Assembly: GCA_002452295.1 (NCBI GenBank)
Contig: DKEX01000096.1
Coordinates: 10,992 to 74,991, forward strand
Direction: 5' to 3'
Source: Firmicutes bacterium UBA6811
GTDB taxonomy: Bacteria; Bacillota; SHA-98; UBA4971
DNA: 64,000 bases
Part shown: piece by piece, positions 15,512-26,500 of the stretch
How positions within the stretch are numbered: the stretch's first letter is position 1
Layout: every line of letters begins with the position of its first letter
Notes under the pieces: model-generated
Database searches by the model: none
What the model saw: the letters and a program-made list of their open reading frames with translations, nothing else
What the model was told of the DNA's origin: nothing
Made by a program: the position numbers and the translations under genes

Positions 15512-15540
15512 TTGACAGGCGGGGAAGCATCCAATATACT
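15512..15540 (+). promoter_or_regulatory. Sigma-A promoter of pckA
   Basis: TTGACA (15512-15517), 17-nt spacer, TATACT (15535-15540). This is the best match to consensus in the window. Transcription would start about 305 nt before the pckA start codon. Confidence 0.82.
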
Positions 15541-15582
15541 GAGAAAAAATGCGGGGCCAGCAGGCCTGAAGATGAAGAAGTC

Positions 15583-15815
15583 ACCTCATCTCCCTGCAGG
15601 AGGTGAGGTAGAGGCGCGGCGCGCCATGAATAGGCATCCAGAGAAGGGCATCGCGGAGGGATGCCGAAAGGGGCCGCCGCCGAAGTCCCGCGCCCGGCCG
15701 GGGCGCAGGGCTGGGCCTGCATCGAAGAGGTGCAGGACTGTCACCGGGCATGTCTCCCTTGACCGCCCGGTGGAGCGCTATCTCACAGGGGGAAGGTGCT
15801 TCTTTTTTTCCCAAA
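15583..15815 (+). promoter_or_regulatory. Structured pckA leader (four hairpins and a U-run)
   Basis: Hairpin 1: CCTCATCTCC (15584-15593) with GGAGGTGAGG (15599-15608). Hairpin 2: GGCATCC (15633-15639) with GGATGCC (15659-15665); a second GGCATC at 15647 competes for the same arm. Hairpin 3: CCTGCA (15716-15721) with TGCAGG (15731-15736). Hairpin 4: TCACCGGGC (15741-15749) with GCCCGGTGG (15765-15773). Then GAAG-GTG-CTTC and seven T (about 15792-15809) form a weak terminator just before the ribosome binding site. It matches no riboswitch I know. Confidence 0.5.
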
Positions 15816-15852
15816 AGCAGGTGAGTCGACGAGAAGGAGGGGGCGTGACAAA

Positions 15853-17508
15853 GTGGCACATGATGCAGTCACTCATCGCGCATGGCAATTGGAGGGCCTT
15901 GAGAAATGCGGAGGAGACTCAAACGCGCGCCGTGACGCTTTTGCGGCAGATATGGCAGGCCTTGGCAGGGCATATGCAGCTTACCACAACCTTGCCGTCC
16001 CCAGGCTCATCGAAATGGCGGTCGCCCGCGGCGAGGGCGTGCTCACGAGCACGGGCGCGTTCAACGTGGTGGGCGGCAGATACACGGGCCGGTCCCCCGA
16101 CGACAGGTTCATCGTCGACGACCCGAAGACGCGGGACGAGATATGGTGGGGCCCCGTGAACAGGCCGTTTCCGGAGGATGCGTTTGACAGGCTGCGCTGT
16201 CGGGTCGCCAGGCACTTGAAGGACAGGGAGTTGTTCGTGTTTGACGGGTTCGCCGGCGCGGACCCCGAGTATCGCCTGCCCATCCGCATCATCACCGAGC
16301 TTGCCTGGCAGAACGCCTTCGCGCAGCAGGTATTCCTGCGTCCGACCCCCGACGAGCTTCGGGCGCACGAGCCCCACTTCACGGTGATATCGGCGCCGGG
16401 CTTCATGGCCGTCCCCGGGCGCGACGGCACGAGGTCGGAGGCGTTCATTCTCATCAACTTCGCACGGAGGCTCATCCTCATCGGCGGCACCCACTATGCC
16501 GGCGAGATAAAGAAGTCGGTTTTCAGCGTTATGAACTTCCTGCTGCCGCGTCGAGGCGTCTTCCCCATGCACTGCTCCGCCAACGTCGGCCCCGCCGGCG
16601 ACGTTGCGCTGTTTTTCGGCCTGTCCGGCACGGGCAAGACGACGCTCTCCGCCGACCCGGCGCGCCGCCTCATCGGCGACGACGAGCACGGGTGGTCTGA
16701 ACGAGGGGTCTTCAACATCGAGGGGGGCTGCTACGCGAAGTGCATCAGGCTCTCGGCCGAGAGCGAGCCGCTCATATACGAGGCCATCCGCTTCGGGACC
16801 GTGCTCGAGAACGTGGCCGTGGACCCGGACACACGCATGCCGGACTTTGCCAGTGACGCGCTGACGGAGAACACCAGGGCGGGGTTCCCGGTCAGCTTCA
16901 TCCCGGGTGCTGTGACGGGCGGCGTGGGCGGGCATCCTGGGGCGATCATCTTCCTTACGGCCGACGCGTTCGGGGTATTCCCGCCTGTAGCGCGGCTCAC
17001 GAGAGAACAGGCCATGTACCACTTCCTCTCCGGCTACACCAGCAAGCTCGCCGGCACCGAGCGTGGTGTCACCGCGCCCCAGGCCACGTTCTCGACGTGC
17101 TTTGCAGCCCCGTTCCTGCCGCGCCCGCCGGTGGTGTACTCGCGGCTGCTGGGGCAGAAGGTGGAGGCCCACGACGTGCCGGTATACCTCGTCAACACCG
17201 GCTGGATCGGGGGGCCTTATGGAGTGGGTAGCCGGATCAGGATTCGCGATACCCGGGCGATTGTGTCAGCCGTCCTCGGCGGGGAGATGGAGAAGGTGCC
17301 GTCCAGCCCCGACCCGATCCTCGGCTTCGAGGTTCCGGAGGCGTGCCCGGGCGTGCCGCCGGAGATCATGAGGCCGCGTGCCGCCTGGGCGGACCCGAAT
17401 GCCTACGACCAACAGGCCGCCGCACTCGCCCGCAAGTTTATCGAGAACTTCAAGCGATTCGAGGACGCGCCACCCTCCGTCAGGTCAGCCGGACCCCGGC
17501 TGCCGTAG
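15853..17508 (+). CDS. pckA: Phosphoenolpyruvate carboxykinase (ATP)
   Basis: 551 aa; converts oxaloacetate and ATP to phosphoenolpyruvate, CO2 and ADP. Visible: G-R-S-P-D-D-R-F near residue 75, [11 protein letters not shown], the P-loop [11 protein letters not shown], metal site I-G-D-D-E-H-G-W, and T-S-K-L-A-G-T-E. All are hallmarks of the ATP-dependent class. GTG 15853 has GGAGGGGG 9 nt upstream and is preferred to GTG 15796. The Na+-pumping oxaloacetate decarboxylase (31.7-35.2 kb) would compete for the same substrate. Long structured leader upstream. Confidence 0.95.
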   Translation: MAHDAVTHRAWQLEGLEKCGGDSNARRDAFAADMAGLGRAYAAYHNLAVPRLIEMAVARGEGVLTSTGAFNVVGGRYTGRSPDDRFIVDDPKTRDEIWWGPVNRPFPEDAFDRLRCRVARHLKDRELFVFDGFAGADPEYRLPIRIITELAWQNAFAQQVFLRPTPDELRAHEPHFTVISAPGFMAVPGRDGTRSEAFILINFARRLILIGGTHYAGEIKKSVFSVMNFLLPRRGVFPMHCSANVGPAGDVALFFGLSGTGKTTLSADPARRLIGDDEHGWSERGVFNIEGGCYAKCIRLSAESEPLIYEAIRFGTVLENVAVDPDTRMPDFASDALTENTRAGFPVSFIPGAVTGGVGGHPGAIIFLTADAFGVFPPVARLTREQAMYHFLSGYTSKLAGTERGVTAPQATFSTCFAAPFLPRPPVVYSRLLGQKVEAHDVPVYLVNTGWIGGPYGVGSRIRIRDTRAIVSAVLGGEMEKVPSSPDPILGFEVPEACPGVPPEIMRPRAAWADPNAYDQQAAALARKFIENFKRFEDAPPSVRSAGPRLP

Positions 17509-17764
17509 GCTCCCGCAGTCGCCATAGCTCTACCTGCCTGCGGCCCGCCGCGCCCTGCCCGACCTGTGCCCGGCGGGCTGTGGTGTGTCTGCGATCTCAG
17601 CGACAGGGGAAGGATCTTCGAGAGACGGCAGCGAAACATAGCGATGAGGCCGGGCGAATATGGTGGAATGGGAAACGCGGCCCACAGGTCCGCGCCACCA
17701 GTCCGCGCGGGGCCGCAGGTTGAGCGTACACTGGGCCGGGCGAGCGGCAGGAGGCGGGTCTGCC

Positions 17765-18700
17765 ATGAAGAAGAAGGTTGTCGTCCTCGGGATCGTGGGG
17801 CTGGCTGTCCTCTCCGTGGTGGCGCTGCTGGAGATGGGACCCCGCCCTGTTGACGGGGGCTTCGCCTGCGGCCGCCTGGGCCTGCCGGGCAACAAGGTGG
17901 CCGTGGTCTACCTCCAGGGGCCCATAGCCGAGGGGCGCCAATCCATGTCAACTTCGGCCACCATCACGCCGAGGCTGGTGGAGAAGTACCTCGACAAGCT
18001 CGAGGCCGACCCCTCTGTCAAAGCGGTCGTCCTCAGGGTGGATAGCCCCGGCGGGTCGGTGGCCGCCTCACAGGCCATAGCCGGCATGATTGCGGAGTTC
18101 TCCAGGCCTGTGGTCGTATCCATGGGCGACATGGCGGCCTCGGGCGGCTACTACATATCCGCCCCGGCCGACCGCATCGTGGCGATGCCGGGCACCATGA
18201 CTGGCTCCATCGGCGTCATCATGAGCATCGTGGACCTGCAGGGGCTCTACGACAAGCTGGGCATCAACGAGCAGATAGTAAAGTCCGGCAAGCACAAGGA
18301 CATGTACCGGCGCACCCTCACGCCGGAAGAGCGCACGCTCGTCCAGAACCTGTCGGACGCTGCGTACGAGCAGTTCGTGACCGACGTCGCCTTCCACCGG
18401 GGGATGACGGTCGACAGGGTGAAAGAGCTTGCCACGGGGGAGCTGTTCCTCGGAAGCCAGGCGATGGAGCTGGGCCTCGTTGATTCCGTGGGTGACCTCG
18501 ATGACGCGGTGAACGCCGCCGCCGAGCTTGCCGGGGTCGAGTCGCCGGTGGTGTACGAGGTGCCGTCGCCCATCTTCTTCGTCAACATCCTGGACCTCAT
18601 CGGTGAGGTGCGGGGCTTCTTGAGGGCACTGACGCTCACCCCGGAGGAGCGACTTCTCTGGAGGCTGCGCAACGAACCTGCGCCGGAGCTTCGTTATTAG
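17765..18700 (+). CDS. sppA: Signal peptide peptidase SppA (36 kDa type)
   Basis: 311 aa membrane-anchored serine protease that degrades cleaved signal peptides. Residues 1-22 are a transmembrane anchor after M-K-K-K. The S49 domain has V-D-S-P-G-G-S-V-A-A-S near residue 95, the nucleophile Ser in M-A-A-S-G-G-Y-Y-I-S, and the general-base Lys in I-V-K-S-G-K-H-K-D. Short single-domain form typical of Bacillota. ATG 17765 follows AGGAGG by 10 nt. The 256 nt upstream shows no other gene. Confidence 0.92.
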   Translation: MKKKVVVLGIVGLAVLSVVALLEMGPRPVDGGFACGRLGLPGNKVAVVYLQGPIAEGRQSMSTSATITPRLVEKYLDKLEADPSVKAVVLRVDSPGGSVAASQAIAGMIAEFSRPVVVSMGDMAASGGYYISAPADRIVAMPGTMTGSIGVIMSIVDLQGLYDKLGINEQIVKSGKHKDMYRRTLTPEERTLVQNLSDAAYEQFVTDVAFHRGMTVDRVKELATGELFLGSQAMELGLVDSVGDLDDAVNAAAELAGVESPVVYEVPSPIFFVNILDLIGEVRGFLRALTLTPEERLLWRLRNEPAPELRY

Positions 18701-18759
18701 GCGGGGCATCAGACCAGGCCCGGGTAGTTCATGCGGTCTGGAGAGGGGGACGGACGGGT

Positions 18760-19365
18760 ATGCCGGAGGGGATCTTCGACTGGCTGTACGGGGTTATCGC
18801 TGGACCGGTTGAGGCGCTTCGCGCCGTGGCCGAGAGGAGGCCCACCGGGTGGGCGCTTGCAATCGTCGCCGGCCTCGCGGCGCTCTCCTCCACCGCCGGG
18901 ATGTCACAGGCGGACCTTGGCGCCTTCGGGAGGACGGCGGTCGAGAGGATCGTGCACACGGTGCTCCCCGGCGGGATCATCCTCTCCGCTGTCGTCTATT
19001 TCGTCGGCATCGGGATTCTACACCTCGCCGCGCTCCTCTTCGGAGGCAAGGGGACCTTCGCAGGCCTGTTTTCCGCGGTCGGGTTCGCCCAGTTTCCAGC
19101 CATGCTGTCGCTGCCTCTCATGCTCCTCGGGCGGCTCGGCGGGCCTGCGGTGGGGGCCCTCGCCATAGTGGGGTCGGCGGGGCTGTCTATATGGGTCATC
19201 GCCCTCGGCGTCATTGCGCTCAGGGAGGCCCACGGCATGTCCACGGGTGCGGCCATCGGCACGTGCGTATTCGCCGCGATCATCCCCGTGGCGGTCATCC
19301 TGGGCATCATTCTCCTCGTTGCTATGCTCGCGACCATGATCGGAGCGGCCTCCGGCGCGTTCTAG
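18760..19365 (+). CDS. Yip1-like multi-pass membrane protein
   Basis: 201 aa with about five hydrophobic helices. The start (F-D-W-L-Y-G-V-I-A-G-P-V-E-A-L-R-A-V-A) and later F-x-A-V-G-F-A-Q-F-P match the bacterial Yip1-domain pattern. Function unknown. It follows sppA by 59 nt, so the two may be co-transcribed. A second Yip1-like gene lies at 37240-37935. Confidence 0.7.
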   Translation: MPEGIFDWLYGVIAGPVEALRAVAERRPTGWALAIVAGLAALSSTAGMSQADLGAFGRTAVERIVHTVLPGGIILSAVVYFVGIGILHLAALLFGGKGTFAGLFSAVGFAQFPAMLSLPLMLLGRLGGPAVGALAIVGSAGLSIWVIALGVIALREAHGMSTGAAIGTCVFAAIIPVAVILGIILLVAMLATMIGAASGAF

Positions 19366-19740
19366 GGAGGCCGCTTCACCTGCCTGATGCCGGCTGCTGC
19401 GAGAAAGCGCAGCAGATCGGCGAAACCTCTTGCGTTCGCCTGCGTCAGCGTAGTGTTTGTGGAGATGTACATGCCCGCCTGGAGCGCGGCCCTGATTCCG
19501 CGAACCGTCTCGTCCCAGGCGCCGGCCGAGCGCACTATCGCGTCGTGCACGGCCGGGTCCGCCGACTCGATGCTCACCTGGATGTAATCCAGGCTCGCCG
19601 CCTTCAGCCCGCCCGCAAGCCCCGTAAGCGCCCTGCCGTTCGTGATGAGGCCGGTGACGAACTTCTCGGCGTAGCGGACGAGATCCACAAGGTCGCGCCC
19701 GGGTGCCTGCGCAGGTGCCGCGGCTACAGAATGGACCAAG
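19362..19740 (-). pseudogene. Remnant of a radical SAM protein gene
   Basis: The leftward frame encodes about 110 residues that read as the middle of a radical SAM enzyme: V-T-G-L-I-T-N-G-R-A-L, then L-D-Y-I-Q-V-S-I-E-S-A-D-P-A-V-H-D, then G-A-W-D-E-T-V-R-G-I-R-A-A-L and S-T-N-T-T-L-T-Q-A-N-A. It ends abruptly after G-I-R-Q-V-K-R where the Yip1-like gene begins, and the upstream part lacks any CxxxCxxC cluster motif. Both ends are missing, so it cannot be functional. The frame formally extends to 19946, but the extension is low-complexity. Confidence 0.7.
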
Positions 19741-19842
19741 GGGCGCTCCGCGTCAAGAGACAGAAGTATGGTTTCTGGCAGGTGAAGGATTTCGAGAGAG
19801 AGCAAGGAACACAATATAGAAAGTGGCAGTCGTGCCTGCCTG

Positions 19843-19890
19843 TCCCCACCCCCAATCCCGTTCCCGTCCCGGTCCCTGTGCCCGGCGAGG
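19843..19890. repeat. Degenerate hexanucleotide array
   Basis: On the minus strand it reads GGGCAC, AGGGAC, CGGGAC, GGGAAC, GGGATT and similar units. Same class as the coding array at 10009. It sits between the radical SAM remnant and addB. Confidence 0.6.
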
Positions 19891-20022
19891 CGAGGTCCAT
19901 TGCACGCTGGCTTCGTCGCGGCAAGGGCATAGCACGGACATGGCACGGGCGCAGCATGGGCGCGACCACGTGGCGGGTGTCAGGGGAACGGGGCGCACAG
20001 GCGCGACCTGGAGGGATCGCCC

Positions 20023-23000
20023 GTGAGCCTCAGGTTCATCCTGGGCCGGGCAGGGTCGGGGAAGACCAGGCTGTGCCTGGATGAGGTGCGCATGGCCCTT
20101 CGCCAGGACCCGCACGGCCCCCCCATCATACTCCTTGTCCCGGAGCAGGCCACCTTTCAGGTGGAGCACGCCCTCGTTAACACCCCTGACCTGCCCGCTT
20201 TCATGAGGGCGCAGGTGCTGAGCTTCAAGCGGCTTGCCGGGCGTCTGCTCATGGAGGTGGGGGGCGGGGCGCGCCGCGACATCGGCGAGCTGGGGAAGCT
20301 CATGGTGCTGCGGTCGCTCGTGCGGCGAAGATTCGACGACCTCTCCATCTTCGCCACCGGGTCCGGGAAGTATGGATTTGCCAGCTGCCTTGCCGCAACC
20401 CTCAGGGAACTCGCGATGTACCGGGTCAGCCCGAAGGACCTTGATGCCAGGGTCGCGGATCTCGAGGGGGAAGGCCGCGGCAAGACGCCCCTTGCGCTCA
20501 AGTTGCGGGATCTTGCCGTCATTGCCCGGGCCTACCAGGATTACCTCGGTGACGAGTTCCAGGACCCCGATGATCACCTGACCCTCGCCGCTTCGAACAT
20601 CTCCCAGTCCGCGCTGACGAGGGGCGCCGCTATCTGGGTGGACGGGTTCAGGGGTTTCACTCCGCAGGAGTGCCTCGTCCTCGAAGCGCTGCTCTCATCG
20701 GCAAGCCGCGTGAGCGTGGCGCTCTGCCTCGATCCGGCTGGCATCGGTCGCCCCCCTGGAGAGACCGACCTCTTCCACCCGACGAGGGAGACCTATGACG
20801 ACCTCGTCACCCGTGCGCGCAGGCTGGGCGTGGAGGTCGAACCGCCGGTCGTTCTCGGCACCGACACTGGTGCCGGGGCCGGCAACGGCGCCATGCGCCG
20901 AGCGCCCCTCTGCCATCTCGAGCGGGAGTTTGGGTCCAGGCGGCCGACCCTGTTCGAGGGGGATGCCGGGGGCGTGCGCCTTGTGGCCGCGGCGAACCCG
21001 CGCGCAGAGGTGGAGGCCGCATCCCGCGAGATCCTGAGGCTCGCCCGCGAGGAGGGCATGAGGTTCCGGGAGATCGGCGTCATAGTGGCCGACCTCGAAA
21101 CGTACCATGACCTGATACAGCCCGTCTTCAGGGACCACGGCATACCGTTCTTCATCGACCGCCGCCGCCCGGTGGGCCACCATCCACTCATAGAACTGGT
21201 GCGCTCCGCCCTCGACGTGGTGTGTGATGACTGGGCGTACGATCCCGTGTTCCGCTACCTGAAGACGGATCTTGTCCCAGTTTCCAGGAGCGAGGTCGAC
21301 ATCCTCGAGAATTTCGTGCTCGCCCGCGGGATCCGGGGCAGGCGCTGGCTGAACGGCGAGCGCTGGGAGTACCGGCGCGCTTTCGGCCTGCAGGAGGACA
21401 CCGTGCCCCGCCCCGGGGACGAGGAGATGACACGCATCGTCAACGAGGCGCGCGAGAAAGCCACCGCAGCGCTTGGCGCCTTCCATCGTAAGGTTGCAGA
21501 CAACGGCGAGAGGCCCGTGCGCGACATGGCAAGGGCCCTCTTCGAGCTTCTGGCCGAGCTTGGTGCGCGCGAGCGGCTGGAGAAGTGGGCCCGGGAGGCG
21601 ATGGACTCCGGCAACATCGAAGGCGCCCGCGAGCACGAGCAGGTATGGAACGCCGTGATGCGCCTTCTCGACGAAGTGGTGGAGGCCCTCGGCGACGAGA
21701 ACACCGACGCTGTGGGCTTCCGCGAGGTGGTGGAGGCGGGGCTGGAGGAGATGACGCTGGGGCTCATCCCGCCTGCCCTCGACCAGGTCATCGTGGGGTC
21801 GGTGGAGAGGTCCAGGCACCCCGCGCTCCGGGCGGCCTTCGTGCTGGGCGCCACGTACGACGCCTTCCCGAGGCGGGTGCCTGAGGACACCATCTTCTCC
21901 GACCGGGAGCGGGAAACGCTCAGGGAGATGGGCCTCGCTCTCGCCCCGGACAGCCGCATCGCCCAGTTCCACGAGCAGTACAACGTGTATACCGCCCTCA
22001 CCAGGGCGCGGGAGTGCCTGTGGGTGAGCTATCCCCTGGCAGACGGCGAGGGCCGCGCGCTCCGGCCGTCCACAGTTATAGCGCAGCTCAGGGCCCTCTT
22101 CCCCGGCCTTGTCCAGGGGTTCGCGAGCGGCGATGTGCCGTCCACGCCAGGGGAAGCCCTTGACGCCATCGCATCCGAGGCGACGGCCGTGGCCATGCTC
22201 GTTCGCTACTTCCGGTCCGTTGCGGGGCCGCGCCCCGAGGAGCAGGACAGGTTCTGGCTGGATCTTTATGAGTGGCTGGTGGAGGACCCGGGGCGTCGTG
22301 AGCGGGCGGCGCGCGTCCTGGAAAGCCTCAGATTCACCAATCAGGTGGAGCGGCTCGACGACGCGACGGTGCGGGCGCTCTACCCGGATCCCATGCGGAC
22401 CAGCGTCTCGCGGCTCGAGAGGTTTTCGGCTTGCCCGTTCGCCCACTTCGCCGGCGACGCCCTGCGCCTCGCCGAGCGCGAGCTATACCGGCTCGAGCCG
22501 CCCGGGATGGGCACGTTCATCCACGAGGCCCTGCGCAGGCTCCTCGATGACCTGGGGGACGAGCGCAGGCTTGCGGCCATGGGGGACGACGACATATCGG
22601 ACAGCGTTGCCAGGGTGGTCCAGGAGCTTGCACCTCGCCTCCAGAACGAGATACTGCGGTCCTCGGCGAGGTATCGCCACATCGAGCAGGTGCTTACCCG
22701 GGTCCTGAGGCGGTCAGCAATGATGTTGAGAGAGCACGCGAGCCGCAGCGAGTTCCGGTCCATCCACCGCGAGGTGGCCTTCGGGCTGGCCCCCGGATGC
22801 AGCGACGAGGACGGCGACCTTCCCGGCCTTCGGCTGCAGCTCGAGAACGGGCGGCGCGTGGAGCTCGTGGGGCGGATAGACCGGGTGGACGTGGCGAAGG
22901 CCGGGGATGTGTCCTATCTTCGTGTCATTGACTACAAGAGCAGCCGCCGCACGCTGAGGCTGTCCGACGTCTATCACGGCCTTGCCCTGCAGCTTCTCGT

Positions 23001-23553
23001 GTACCTCGCTGTCGTCGCGGAGCACGCGGAGAAGCTGGCCGATGGCGCTATCTGCCCGGCCGGCGCCCTCTACTTCCCGGCATCCGATCCTGTCGTGCGG
23101 GTAGCGAGACCTGTGGACGACGACGCCCTCGAGAAGGAGAGGAAGCGCCTCCTGAAGATGGCCGGGCTCATCATCGGCGATGCGGATGTGGTGAGGCTCA
23201 TGGACTCGAAATCCGATGGCGGGTCAGATATCGTGCCCGCCGGTATCACGAAGGACGGGAAAGTCGCACGAGGCGCTGGAAGCAGCGTCATCGACCATGA
23301 GAGGTACGCTCTCCTCCACAGGTTCCTCCTGGCGAAGATCAGGGAGCTTGCGTCGCGGATAGTCGCAGGCGAGGTCGCGGCGCGGCCCTACAGGCGCGGC
23401 AGGTCGAGGGCCTGCCGGTGGTGCAGTTTTCGGCCTATCTGCGGCTTCGACATATTGCTGCCGGGCAACGAGTATCGCGCCGTCACGAGCATCAAGAACG
23501 GCGCGCTCTGGACGGCGGTGGAGCAAGAGGTCTCCGGGGGGAGGACATCATGA
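20023..23553 (+). CDS. addB: ATP-dependent helicase/nuclease subunit B (AddB)
   Basis: 1176 aa; pairs with AddA to resect double-strand breaks for recombination. Walker A-like G-R-A-G-S-G-K-T at residues 8-15. The C-terminal nuclease has R-V-I-D-Y-K-S-S-R-R-T. The [4Fe-4S] Cys appear as one in F-S-A-C-P-F-A-H-F and the rest in C-R-W-C-S-F-R-P-I-C-G-F near the end. Length is normal. GTG start with GGAGG 8 nt upstream. The stop overlaps the addA start (ATGA). Confidence 0.94.
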   Translation: MSLRFILGRAGSGKTRLCLDEVRMALRQDPHGPPIILLVPEQATFQVEHALVNTPDLPAFMRAQVLSFKRLAGRLLMEVGGGARRDIGELGKLMVLRSLVRRRFDDLSIFATGSGKYGFASCLAATLRELAMYRVSPKDLDARVADLEGEGRGKTPLALKLRDLAVIARAYQDYLGDEFQDPDDHLTLAASNISQSALTRGAAIWVDGFRGFTPQECLVLEALLSSASRVSVALCLDPAGIGRPPGETDLFHPTRETYDDLVTRARRLGVEVEPPVVLGTDTGAGAGNGAMRRAPLCHLEREFGSRRPTLFEGDAGGVRLVAAANPRAEVEAASREILRLAREEGMRFREIGVIVADLETYHDLIQPVFRDHGIPFFIDRRRPVGHHPLIELVRSALDVVCDDWAYDPVFRYLKTDLVPVSRSEVDILENFVLARGIRGRRWLNGERWEYRRAFGLQEDTVPRPGDEEMTRIVNEAREKATAALGAFHRKVADNGERPVRDMARALFELLAELGARERLEKWAREAMDSGNIEGAREHEQVWNAVMRLLDEVVEALGDENTDAVGFREVVEAGLEEMTLGLIPPALDQVIVGSVERSRHPALRAAFVLGATYDAFPRRVPEDTIFSDRERETLREMGLALAPDSRIAQFHEQYNVYTALTRARECLWVSYPLADGEGRALRPSTVIAQLRALFPGLVQGFASGDVPSTPGEALDAIASEATAVAMLVRYFRSVAGPRPEEQDRFWLDLYEWLVEDPGRRERAARVLESLRFTNQVERLDDATVRALYPDPMRTSVSRLERFSACPFAHFAGDALRLAERELYRLEPPGMGTFIHEALRRLLDDLGDERRLAAMGDDDISDSVARVVQELAPRLQNEILRSSARYRHIEQVLTRVLRRSAMMLREHASRSEFRSIHREVAFGLAPGCSDEDGDLPGLRLQLENGRRVELVGRIDRVDVAKAGDVSYLRVIDYKSSRRTLRLSDVYHGLALQLLVYLAVVAEHAEKLADGAICPAGALYFPASDPVVRVARPVDDDALEKERKRLLKMAGLIIGDADVVRLMDSKSDGGSDIVPAGITKDGKVARGAGSSVIDHERYALLHRFLLAKIRELASRIVAGEVAARPYRRGRSRACRWCSFRPICGFDILLPGNEYRAVTSIKNGALWTAVEQEVSGGRTS

Positions 23554-26500
23554 CCAGCACCACGATCGCCACCACCACCACCACCACCGCGACCACAACT
23601 GCGACCGCGGCGGCAAGGGGGGCTTCCATCCCGAGGGAGGCCCCGTGGACAGAGCAGCAATGGGATGCCATAACCGCAAGAGGATGCGACCTCCTGGTAT
23701 CGGCGGCCGCCGGAGCCGGCAAGACCGCTGTGCTGGTGAAGCGAGTGATCGGCCGCATCACGGATCCCGCACGCCCGCTGGACATCGACAGGCTCCTCGT
23801 CGTCACGTTCACCGACGCCGCAGCCGCCGAGATGCGGGAGCGGATCGCCTCCGCCCTGGACGACCTCATCGCAAAAGACGCCAGGGGGGCGGGCACAAGG
23901 CTTGCCCGGCAGCTTGCCCTCGTGAGGAAGGCGGACATCTCCACGATCCACTCGTTCTGCCACAGGGTCGTGCGCCAGTACTTCTATCGCCTCGGCATCG
24001 ACCCGGCGTTTCGCGTCATGGACGAGGTGGAGGCGGAGCTTCTCCGCCTCGAGGTGGCGGACGACCTGTTCGAAAGGTGCTACGCCGACTCCGGGAACGG
24101 GAGCGGAAGCGGGGGGTTCATCGAGCTCGTCGACGCATATGGGGGGGACAGCGGCGACGAGGCGCTCCGCGACCTCGTGACGGGTATCTACGACTACTCC
24201 CGTGGCCGCCCGAGGCCGGAGGCCTGGTTTGGCGAGATCTCGAAAGCGTTCAACATCGATGCGGGCACGTCCATAAACGAGCTGACGTGGACCCAGATAG
24301 CCTTTCGCGGCATCGCTCGGGACCTGGCGAGGGCCCAGCACCTGCTCTTGCAGGCGCTGGAGCTTTCCGGCGCGCCGGGAGGCCCGGAGGCGTATGTTCG
24401 CACGTTGCAGGAGGAGGTTACTGCGTGCTCTGAGATGCGAGGTGTCGCCAAGGTGTGTGACTTCAGCGCGCTTGCCGGGTTGATGAAGGGGTTCAGGTAC
24501 GACAGCCTTCCCGGGGTAAGGGCCGGCACCTGCGATGATGCGCTGAAGCAAAGGGTGAAGGCCCTCCGTGATGAGGCAAAGAAGCTCGTACATGGCATCC
24601 GCGATGTGTACTTCTCGCGCCCGGCACAGGACCTCGTAGAGGACCTGCGCAGCGTCGCCCCGCTCATGCACAAGCTGGTGGAGGTGGTGAGGGCGTTCGC
24701 CGCAGGCTACGCCAAGGCGAAGTACGCGCGGAGCCTCGTTGACTTCTCTGACCTCGAACACCTGTGCCTTCAGGTGCTCGGGGAGTGGGACGAGGATTCT
24801 GGCAGGTTCAGGCCCACGGACGTGGCGCGCGAGCTTGCCGGGCGCTACGACGAGATCCTGATCGACGAGTACCAGGACATAAACCCTGTGCAGGATGCCA
24901 TTCTCGGCCTCATCGCAGGCGGCGGCAACACGTTCATGGTCGGCGACGTGAAGCAGAGTATCTACGGGTTCCGGCTGGCCGAGCCGAAGCTCTTCGCGGA
25001 GAAGTGCCACGAGTTCTCCGCCGCGCCCGGGGGTGCCCGGCGCAGGATCGACCTTTCGAGGAACTTCCGTAGCCGGAGGACGGTCATAGATGCGGTGAAC
25101 CTCATCTTCCGCCAGGTGCTCTCGGAAGGAGTCGCCAGCATCGAGTATGATCCCGCTGCAGAGCTCGTGTACGGGGCGGATTACCCGCCGGGGCCGCCCG
25201 GTTGCGGCGCTGACGACGCTCCTGTTGAGATCCATATCATCGAGAGAAAGCCCGGCGTCGCCAGCGTCTCGCACGAGACGCCCGACGGCGGGTCCGTCCC
25301 CGCCGACGACGCGGCGGGCGAGGCCGAGGATGACGGGGCGCCGGGCGACGGGAGCGGGGAAGGGCAGCCGGCCCCCGAGGAGGTGGAGGCGCTCGAGCTG
25401 GAGGGCCGCCTCATAGCGGGTCGCATCAATGAGATGGTGAGAGGCGCTCCGGCCCGGCCCGGCCCGGAGTTCCACGTATACGACCGGGGCCGAAAGGCAT
25501 ACCGTCCGGTGTCCTACCGGGATATCGTCGTGCTCATGAGATCCACGCGGGAGCGGGCGAGCGTGCTCCTCGAGGTCTTCAGGCAGGCCGACGTGCCTGC
25601 CTACGCCGAGCTTGGCACCGGTTACTTCGAGGCAACCGAGGTCGAGGTCATGGTCTCGCTGCTCCGGGTGATCGACAACCCCATGCAGGACATTCCGCTT
25701 GCGGCGGTTCTCCGGTCGCCGGTGTGCGGCCTCTCGGCGGATGACCTGGCGCGCATCCGGATGTGCGGCCCTGACGGGGACTTCCACGCCGCCCTTCAGG
25801 CGGCCCGCTCCTGCACGGACCACGGCGATCTTGCCTCGCGGGTCGGGAAGTTCCTCGACGACCTCGACCGCTGGCGGACGCTCGCCAGAAGGTCACCGCT
25901 CTCGACTCTCGTCTGGAGCCTCTACCGCGAAACGGGCTACCTGGACTACGTTGGGGGAATGCCCGGTGGGGCCCAGCGCCAGGCGAACCTCCGGGCGCTC
26001 CACGAGCGCGCCCGTCAATTCGACAGGTTCGCACGGCAGGGCCTGTTCAGGTTCATGCGGTTCATAGACAGGCTGCGCGACGCAGAGGGGGATCTCGGCA
26101 CCGCCCGGGCGCTGGGCGAGGCCGAGGACGTCGTGAGGATCATGAGCGTCCACAAGAGCAAGGGCCTCGAGTTTCCCGTGGTCTTCGTGGCCGACCTCGG
26201 CAAGAACTTCAACTTCCGCGACCTCTCTGGCGATGTGCTCTTTCACTCTGAAGCAGGGCTGGGGCCGGTATTCTCGGACCCGGTGCGCAGGGTGAAGCAC
26301 CCGACCCTCGCCCACCGAGCCACGAGGGAACTTGCGAGGGCCAGGGCGCTCGCCGAGGAGATGCGCATCCTGTACGTGGCCATGACCCGAGCAAAGGAGC
26401 GGCTGGTGCTGGTGGGCTCGGCGCCGGGCCTCGAAAAACAGGCTGCCCGCTGGTGCGGGGACGTCTCGCAGTCTGGCTGGGGTCTATCTGAAGACGTCGT

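Noticed and set aside
15541..15852. T-box or known riboswitch in the pckA leader
   Set aside because: The T-box sequence AGGGTGGNACCGCG and other known conserved motifs are absent.
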